This document shows, one piece after another, positions 58,887-64,000 of a DNA stretch of 64,000 nucleotides. The position numbers and the translations under genes are program-made. Source of the stretch: CAVQRB01 sp963715055 (GTDB taxonomy: Bacteria > Pseudomonadota > Alphaproteobacteria > Rhodobacterales > Rhodobacteraceae). The DNA is taken from contig CAVQRB010000006.1 in the NCBI GenBank assembly GCA_963715055.1, forward strand, positions 413,575 through 477,574. Reading direction: 5' to 3'. Every line of letters begins with the position of its first letter. The first letter of the stretch is position 1. The notes under the pieces were generated by a model. That model did no database searches and had not been told where the DNA came from. It was given only the letters and a program-made list of their open reading frames with translations.

Positions 58887-59123
58887 TTGGTTCGACGAGC
58901 ATCGTGGAAAGACAGGGTAAAGAGGTTGAGTCATTTGATTCTGTTGACGGTCTTGGCTCAACGCGTCGTCTTGGGATTTGGACTGGTGGTTCTCGGCGAG
59001 ATACTTGGTTCGTTCGCTTCCCGACTAGGAGCAAGTTCTAGCCTGCAGGGCTTTTTGATCATAATACCAATCGTTCTGGGACTATGTGCAGAGGTTTTCC
59101 GATTTTGGTGGAACCGCGATTGA
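58887..59123 (+). CDS. Small two-helix membrane protein in the suf operon
   Basis: An open frame of up to 78 codons beginning at TTG 58887 or a later TTG, with two hydrophobic segments (LILLTVLAQRVVLGFGLVVL and LQGFLIIIPIVLGLCAEVF) and a charged end (FRFWWNRD). No ATG or good Shine-Dalgarno is present and the composition is visibly AT-richer than the flanks, so it could be foreign or a spurious frame. No family recognised. Confidence 0.45.
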   Translation: MVRRASWKDRVKRLSHLILLTVLAQRVVLGFGLVVLGEILGSFASRLGASSSLQGFLIIIPIVLGLCAEVFRFWWNRD

Positions 59124-59165
59124 AAGTATGGAACAACAAAATCTCAACTGCGAAAAGAACGAAAC

Positions 59166-59480
59166 ATGATCCTGACCACCACCCCCTCCATCGAAGGCCG
59201 CAAGATCACCGGCTACCGCGGCATCGTCGTGGGCGAGGCGATCATGGGGGCCAATATCGTGCGCGATTTCTTTGCCTCCGTGACGGATGTCATCGGTGGG
59301 CGCTCGGGGGCCTATGAGAGCAAGCTTCAGGACGCGCGGCACGAGGCGATGGCGGAGATCGAGGAACGCGCCGCTGCCCTTGGAGCCCATGCGGTTGTGG
59401 GGATCGACCTTGACTACGAGATAATCGGAGATTCGATGCTGATGGTGTCGGTTTCGGGCACCGCCGTCACGCTGGAATGA
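59166..59480 (+). CDS. YbjQ/UPF0145 family protein
   Basis: A 104-residue YbjQ-family protein: [60 protein letters not shown] and [14 protein letters not shown]. The family is a putative metal-binding pentamer without a settled function. It is encoded inside the suf operon between sufB and sufC, where an unrelated passenger or a true Fe-S accessory factor are both possible. Confidence 0.9.
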   Translation: MILTTTPSIEGRKITGYRGIVVGEAIMGANIVRDFFASVTDVIGGRSGAYESKLQDARHEAMAEIEERAAALGAHAVVGIDLDYEIIGDSMLMVSVSGTAVTLE

Positions 59481-59552
59481 AACATCAAGAACGCGCCGCA
59501 AGGCATTGAATAGATTGAGCGGCTTGCCGCGGAGATGAAAGAGGATACCGAC

Positions 59553-60308
59553 ATGCTGAGCATCAAGAACCTGCACGTGAAACTGGAAGAAGAGGACAAG
59601 CAGATCCTCAAGGGCGTCGATCTGGAGATCGAGGCGGGCAAGGTCCATGCGATCATGGGGCCGAACGGGTCGGGCAAATCGACGCTCTCCTATGTTCTCT
59701 CGGGCAAGGACGGCTATGAGGTCACCGACGGCACGGCGATGCTCGAAGGGGTCGACCTTTTGGAGATGGAACCCGAAGAGCGCGCCGCAGCGGGGCTGTT
59801 TCTGGCGTTTCAATATCCGGTGGAGATCCCCGGCGTGGGCAACATGACCTTCCTGCGCACGGCGGTGAACGCGCAACGCAAGGCGCGCGGTGAGGAGGAG
59901 ATGTCCGCCGCCGAGTTCCTGAAAGTGGTGCGCGCCAAGGCCAAGGAATTGAAGATCGACGCCGAGATGCTGAAGCGCCCGGTCAATGTGGGCTTTTCGG
60001 GCGGCGAGAAAAAGCGCAATGAAATCCTGCAGATGGCGATGCTGGAGCCGAAGATGTGCATTCTCGACGAGACCGACTCGGGCCTCGATGTGGATGCGAT
60101 GAAACTGGTGGCTGACGGCGTGAACGCGCTGCGGTCTGCGGGTCGCGGGTTCCTGGTGATCACGCACTATCAGCGCCTGCTCGATCACATCAAGCCGGAT
60201 GTCGTGCACATCATGGCGGGCGGTCGCATCGTGAAGACCGGCGGTCCCGAACTCGCGCTGGAAGTCGAAAACAACGGCTACGGCGATATTCTGGCCGAGG
60301 TGGCGTGA
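59553..60308 (+). CDS. sufC: Fe-S assembly ATPase SufC
   Basis: The ABC-type ATPase of the SufBCD scaffold. The 251-residue product has Walker A GPNGSGKST, the SufC-type signature FSGGEKKRNEI and Walker B CILDETDSGLD, with the H-loop ITHYQR. The start at 59553 follows AGAGG by 8 nt; the Met at 59535 lies directly against GGAG and is less likely. Its stop codon overlaps the sufD start (TGATG). Confidence 0.96.
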   Translation: MLSIKNLHVKLEEEDKQILKGVDLEIEAGKVHAIMGPNGSGKSTLSYVLSGKDGYEVTDGTAMLEGVDLLEMEPEERAAAGLFLAFQYPVEIPGVGNMTFLRTAVNAQRKARGEEEMSAAEFLKVVRAKAKELKIDAEMLKRPVNVGFSGGEKKRNEILQMAMLEPKMCILDETDSGLDVDAMKLVADGVNALRSAGRGFLVITHYQRLLDHIKPDVVHIMAGGRIVKTGGPELALEVENNGYGDILAEVA

Positions 60309-61588
60309 TGTCGGAAGCAGCGGTTAAACCGAGTGTGACCGATGAGCGTATCGCGAGCCTCGCGATGCCGCAGGGCGGTTGGTCGGAGGCAGCGCGCAGG
60401 GATGCTTTGGCGCGGCTTCGCGCCATGGGCCTGCCCGATCGTCGTGATGAATATTGGAAATACACCCGCCCGGACACGCTGGTGCAGGCGGAGCCGATCC
60501 CGGCCGCTCTTTTCGATGGCGAGGAAGAGCCGGTCTTTGGCGCAATCGATCGTCTCCGGATCGTCTTTGTCGACGGTGTCTTCGATGCCGACGCGTCGGA
60601 TGATCTGGCGCTTGAAGGCGTCCGGATCGAGCGCTTGGCCGAGGCTTGCGCGGATATCCATTGGGCGCGCGATCTCTACGGCGTTCTGGAGACGCGCGGG
60701 CAGAAACCCGTCGCCCGGCCGCTTGCCGCGCTCAATACGGCTTTTGCCGCCGACGGTGTATTGCTGCATGTCACCGGGAAGGTGAGCAAGCCGATCAACC
60801 TGCAATATTTTCATCGCGACGAAAGCTCGGATGCCATTCTGCATCACGTGATCCGTGTCGATGCCGGGGCGGAGGTGACGGTCGTCGAGAACGGACCGGC
60901 GGCTGCGCGGTTCAACAAGGTGATGGAGGTGGATGTGGCCGATGGCGCGCGTTTCCACCACGTGCGCGCTCAGGGGCGCGACCACGAGCGCCGTGCTGCG
61001 ACCCATATATTTGCGCGGCTTGGCACCGAAAGCACATTCAAATCCTTCACGCTCACGGCGAATGGTGTGTTGACCCGCAACGAATGCGTGATCGAACTGA
61101 CCGGCGATGACGCCGTGGCCCATGTGGCCGGTGCCTGTGTCGGCGACGGCGATTTCCACCACGACGATACGGTCTTCATCACCCATGACGCGGTGAATTG
61201 CGAAAGCCGGCAGGTGTTCAAGAAAGTGCTGCGCAATGGCGCGACCGGTGTGTTCCAGGGCAAGATCCTGGTGAAGGCGGGGGCGCAGAAAACCGACGGC
61301 TACCAGATCAGCCAATCGCTTCTGCTGGACGAGGACAGCCAGTTCCTCGCCAAACCGGAGCTCGAGATCTACGCGGACGACGTGGCCTGTTCGCATGGCT
61401 CCACCTCCGGGGCGATCGACGAGGATGCGCTCTTCTACCTGCGCTCGCGCGGGGTGCCGGAAGGCCCGGCGACCGATCTTCTGACCCTTGCCTTCCTCGC
61501 CGAAGCGGTGGATGAGATCGAGAACGAGGCCCTGCGCGAGGACATCACCCAGCGCCTTGCAGACTGGTTGGAGCGGCATCGGAGCTGA
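60308..61588 (+). CDS. sufD: Fe-S cluster assembly scaffold protein SufD
   Basis: SufD pairs with SufB in the SufBC2D complex and is needed for iron acquisition. The 426-residue product has the beta-helix core (FHVRAQ-type segment FHHVRAQGRDHERRAATHIF, VFQGKILVKAGAQKTDGYQI) and the conserved His in CSHGSTSGAIDEDALFYL. Start and stop codons overlap those of its neighbours, so it is translationally coupled to sufC and to the YIP1-like gene. Confidence 0.95.
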   Translation: MSEAAVKPSVTDERIASLAMPQGGWSEAARRDALARLRAMGLPDRRDEYWKYTRPDTLVQAEPIPAALFDGEEEPVFGAIDRLRIVFVDGVFDADASDDLALEGVRIERLAEACADIHWARDLYGVLETRGQKPVARPLAALNTAFAADGVLLHVTGKVSKPINLQYFHRDESSDAILHHVIRVDAGAEVTVVENGPAAARFNKVMEVDVADGARFHHVRAQGRDHERRAATHIFARLGTESTFKSFTLTANGVLTRNECVIELTGDDAVAHVAGACVGDGDFHHDDTVFITHDAVNCESRQVFKKVLRNGATGVFQGKILVKAGAQKTDGYQISQSLLLDEDSQFLAKPELEIYADDVACSHGSTSGAIDEDALFYLRSRGVPEGPATDLLTLAFLAEAVDEIENEALREDITQRLADWLERHRS

Positions 61589-62073
61589 TGGCGATCACTC
61601 AGAATATCTCGGCGACCTATCGGGGGCCGGGGCGCGTCGTGCGGCGCCTGCTGGACATGGGGCCGCGGGAAGACCGTGCGCTGGCCTATCTCATGGCAGG
61701 CTGCCTGATGGTATTCGTCGCGCAACTGCCTCGCCTTGCCCGCGAGGCGCATTTCAGCGGTGAAGACCTCGACATGCTGATGGGGGCGTCGCTGATGGCC
61801 TGGATCTTCATTGCGCCGCTGCTGCTTTACGGCCTTGCGGCATTGAGCCACCTTGTGGCGAAACTCTTTCGCGGGCAAGGCAGCCACTACGGGGCACGGC
61901 TCGCGCTGTTCTGGGCGCTCCTTGCGTCCTCGCCGCTGGTCCTGCTGAATGGATTAGTGGCCGGCTTCATCGGTCCGGGAATACAATTGCAGGTGGTTGG
62001 TATGCTGTGGTTTGGAGTTTTTTCATGGTTCTGGATCGGCGGCCTGATCGCCGCAGAGCGGGGGCATCGATGA
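61588..62073 (+). CDS. YIP1-like integral membrane protein, first of a pair
   Basis: A 161-residue membrane protein with about four hydrophobic segments (residues 33-50, 65-85, 105-125, 135-155), starting MAITQNISATYRGPGRVVRR. It overlaps sufD at its start and the second YIP1 protein at its end by 4 nt, so it is fixed inside the suf operon. YIP1-domain proteins are poorly understood in bacteria. A membrane link to Fe-S assembly is only an inference from position. Confidence 0.75.
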   Translation: MAITQNISATYRGPGRVVRRLLDMGPREDRALAYLMAGCLMVFVAQLPRLAREAHFSGEDLDMLMGASLMAWIFIAPLLLYGLAALSHLVAKLFRGQGSHYGARLALFWALLASSPLVLLNGLVAGFIGPGIQLQVVGMLWFGVFSWFWIGGLIAAERGHR

Positions 62074-62663
62074 CGTCGGCCATGTCCTTTCCGCAGCTTG
62101 CGGTACTGACCCTGCGCGCGCCGCAGGAAGCGGCATCCTATATCATGCGCCAGAACCTGCCGCAGGAGTTCCTCTGGACAGCCCTGGCTCTCGTCGCGAT
62201 CCTCAACACAATCATGTCGACGCTCTCGAACATGCTGGTGCCCGTGCCGCCGCCGCTCGACACCATCGTCGCCAGTCCTTTCGTCTTTTCCACGATCGTT
62301 GCGGGCGGGCTCTTGCTGACGGTCTATGCGATGTACTGGACGGGCCGGATGATGGGAGGGCGGGGTGAGGTCAACGATCTGCTGGCCCTGATCATCTGGC
62401 TCCAGGTACTGCGCTCCGTGGCGCAGGCCGCGGTGCTCGCCTTGCTCATCGCTGTGCCCTATCTCGCCAGTGTCATGGTGCTGGTCGCCGCGGCGGCAAC
62501 GATCTGGATCTTCGTCAATTTCGTGAGTGCCGGATTGCGGTTCAATTCGCTGGTCAAGGCGCTGGTCGTTGTGATCGTCGGAGGTATCGCGCTTATGATC
62601 GGGCTGACCCTGTTCCTGTCCGTGATCGGCGTGACCGCCGTGGGAGTGCCTGCCAATGTATGA
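62070..62663 (+). CDS. YIP1 family membrane protein, second of a pair
   Basis: A 197-residue protein with five hydrophobic segments after a soluble start (MTSAMSFPQLAVLTLRAPQE), matching the YIP1 domain layout. It overlaps the preceding gene by 4 nt and sufS by 8 nt. It is one of two consecutive YIP1-type genes between sufD and sufS. Function unknown; co-translation suggests the products are made together with SufS. Confidence 0.78.
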   Translation: MTSAMSFPQLAVLTLRAPQEAASYIMRQNLPQEFLWTALALVAILNTIMSTLSNMLVPVPPPLDTIVASPFVFSTIVAGGLLLTVYAMYWTGRMMGGRGEVNDLLALIIWLQVLRSVAQAAVLALLIAVPYLASVMVLVAAAATIWIFVNFVSAGLRFNSLVKALVVVIVGGIALMIGLTLFLSVIGVTAVGVPANV

Positions 62664-63876
62664 TGTCGACAAAATCCGCGCGGATTTCCCGATCCTGAGC
62701 CGGCAGGTCAATGGCAAGCCGCTGGTCTATCTCGACAATGGCGCCTCGGCACAGAAACCCAAGGTCGTGATCGACGCCATCGCCAATGCTTATGCCAATG
62801 AATATGCCAACGTGCACCGGGGCCTGCACTTCCTGTCGAACCTTGCGACGGAGAAATACGAATCCGTCCGCGGCGTGATCGCGAAGTTCCTCAATGCCGG
62901 TTCCGAGGACGAGATCGTGATGAACTCGGGCACCACCGAGGGTATCAATATGGTCGCCTATGGCTGGGCCATGCCGCGGATGCAGGCGGGCGACGAGATC
63001 GTTCTCTCCGTCATGGAACATCACGCAAATATCGTGCCCTGGCACTTCCTGCGCGAACGGCAGGGGATCGTGCTGAAATGGGTCGATGTGGACAGCACAG
63101 GCGCCCTTGATCCGCAGGCGGTGATCGATGCCATTGGCCCAAAGACGAAGCTCGTGGCGATCACGCATCTGTCGAACGTTCTGGGCACGCGCGTCGACGT
63201 CAAGACCATCACCGCGGAGGCCCATGCCCGCGGGGTGCCGGTGCTGGTCGATGGCTCGCAGGCCGCGGTGCACCAGCCCGTGGATGTGCGTGACATCGGT
63301 TGTGATTTCTATGCCATCACCGGCCACAAGCTTTATGGACCCTCGGGCTCCGGCGCGATTTACGTCAGGCGCGAGCGTCTGGAGGAGATGCAACCTTTCA
63401 TGGGGGGCGGCGATATGATCCGCGAGGTCACGAAAGACGCCGTAACCTACAACGATCCGCCGATGAAATTCGAGGCGGGCACACCCGGCATCGTCCAGAT
63501 GATCGGCCTCGGCGTGGCGCTGGAGTACATGATGGGTCTCGGGATGCAGAATATCGCCGCCCATGAAAATGCGCTGCGCGACTATACGGTGGAACGGCTG
63601 GGTGGGCTGAACTGGCTGCAGATGCAGGGCACGACACCGGACAAGGGCGCGATCTTCAGCTTCACGCTCGACGGCGCGGCTCATGCCCATGACATTTCCA
63701 CCATCCTCGACAAGCGCGGCGTGGCAGTGCGGGCCGGGCAGCATTGCGTCGGCCCCCTGATGGCGCATATGGGACTCACGGCGACCTGCCGGGCGTCCTT
63801 CGGTCTTTACAACACCAAGGCCGAAGTCGACGTGCTGGTCGATGCGCTTGAGCTTGCGCATGAGCTTTTCGCCTGA
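62656..63876 (+). CDS. sufS: Cysteine desulfurase SufS
   Basis: A 406-residue group II cysteine desulfurase that supplies sulfur to the SufBCD scaffold, normally through a SufE-type transfer protein. It has LVYLDNGASAQKPKVVID, the PLP Lys in AITGHKLYGPSGSG and the catalytic Cys in RAGQHCVGPLM. It is the last suf gene in this operon and the second desulfurase besides iscS. No sufE-like gene is visible in the window. Confidence 0.96.
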   Translation: MYDVDKIRADFPILSRQVNGKPLVYLDNGASAQKPKVVIDAIANAYANEYANVHRGLHFLSNLATEKYESVRGVIAKFLNAGSEDEIVMNSGTTEGINMVAYGWAMPRMQAGDEIVLSVMEHHANIVPWHFLRERQGIVLKWVDVDSTGALDPQAVIDAIGPKTKLVAITHLSNVLGTRVDVKTITAEAHARGVPVLVDGSQAAVHQPVDVRDIGCDFYAITGHKLYGPSGSGAIYVRRERLEEMQPFMGGGDMIREVTKDAVTYNDPPMKFEAGTPGIVQMIGLGVALEYMMGLGMQNIAAHENALRDYTVERLGGLNWLQMQGTTPDKGAIFSFTLDGAAHAHDISTILDKRGVAVRAGQHCVGPLMAHMGLTATCRASFGLYNTKAEVDVLVDALELAHELFA

Positions 63877-63897
63877 TCCGCGCAGGCTATTTTGCAA

Positions 63898-63926
63898 TTG
63901 CAGGCTCCTGCTCCGGCGTCTATACC
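63898..63926 (+). promoter_or_regulatory. Predicted promoter of tRNA-Arg
   Basis: TTGCAG (63898-63903), a 17-bp spacer and TATACC (63921-63926) give a good sigma-70-type promoter whose -10 ends 11 bp before the tRNA start. Confidence 0.6.
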
Positions 63927-63936
63927 GCGCCTGAGT

Positions 63937-64000
63937 GGACCCATAGCTCAGCTGGATAGAGCGCTGCCCTCCGAAGGCAGAGGCCAGAGGTTCGAATCCT
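63937..64000 (+). tRNA. tRNA-Arg(CCG), 5' part
   Basis: GGACCCA acceptor, D-arm GCTC..GAGC, anticodon arm CTGCC-CTCCGAA-GGCAG (anticodon CCG) and the T-arm to TTCGAATCCT. The 3' acceptor strand lies beyond the window, so the gene is partial here. Confidence 0.92.

Noticed and set aside
58887..59123. Possibility that the AT-rich small gene in the suf operon is a transferred toxin or immunity gene
   Set aside because: Nothing beyond composition and two hydrophobic segments supports it. I list it only as a low-confidence small membrane protein.

Overview
The window is an ordinary, gene-dense stretch of high-GC chromosome from an alphaproteobacterium, almost certainly a Rhodobacterales (Roseobacter group) member. 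The indicators are a form II CoxL with the AYRGAGR motif, DctPQM TRAP transport, a CckA-type hybrid kinase, an IscR with a single cysteine heading an iscR-iscS-sufBCDS operon, a GAAC-N7-GAAC SOS box before recA, and a dispersed GGGATATTT..CCAAAAGAA repeat of a kind I recall from Rhodobacterales genomes. No prophage, insertion sequence, CRISPR array or origin is visible.

Layout. 0-10 kb: start of mmsA, divergent LysR regulator, CBS protein, coaD, a hydrolase-cyclase gene broken by an amber codon, gap, a DUF808 membrane protein, tkt, a coiled-coil protein with zapA, a possible 6S RNA, grxD and bolA. 10.6-16.5 kb: an XdhC-like protein, a molybdopterin-binding protein and coxSLM, forming a form II molybdenum hydroxylase operon. 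16.6-20 kb: a decayed VPLPAS-anchored secreted-protein gene, infC (apparent AUC start), an Ala/Glu-rich repeat protein and fpr. 20-25.3 kb: the assimilatory sulfate/sulfite operon cysG-DUF2849-cysI-cysH-DUF934 with a divergent Lrp regulator; cysI and the DUF934 gene each carry one extra base. 25.3-33 kb: a P450, the DctBD two-component pair and the DctPQM transporter. 33-42 kb: tpiA, a 2-oxoglutarate oxygenase, sufA-like and sufT-like Fe-S genes with an acetyltransferase, tRNA-Gly(CCC), a methyltransferase with an ASKHA/DUF4445 ferredoxin protein, guaB and an RsmB-like methylase. 42-55.5 kb: cckA, recA, alaS, a DUF1330 protein, typA, a second Lrp regulator, a class II amidotransferase, icd, and an HD-domain/hydrolase cluster. 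55.6-64 kb: the isc-suf operon followed by the start of tRNA-Arg(CCG).

How the genes work together. Iron-sulfur biogenesis is the main theme: the isc-suf operon supplies clusters needed by CoxS, CysI, the ASKHA ferredoxin and IscR itself, and GrxD/BolA and SufA/SufT are carriers or maturation factors. An Irr-like palindrome overlaps the predicted iscR promoter, and a second near-perfect one lies inside iscS. Central carbon metabolism (gap, tkt, tpiA, icd) and housekeeping (infC, recA, alaS, guaB, typA, cckA) fill the rest.

I found no clearly new multi-gene system. The strongest leads are the intragenic Irr-like box in iscS, the paired frameshifts in the sulfate-assimilation operon, the mobile repeat that supplies the start region of cysH and a ribosome-binding site for iscS, the membrane-protein genes embedded in the suf operon, and the cluster of four broken genes in the first 23 kb.
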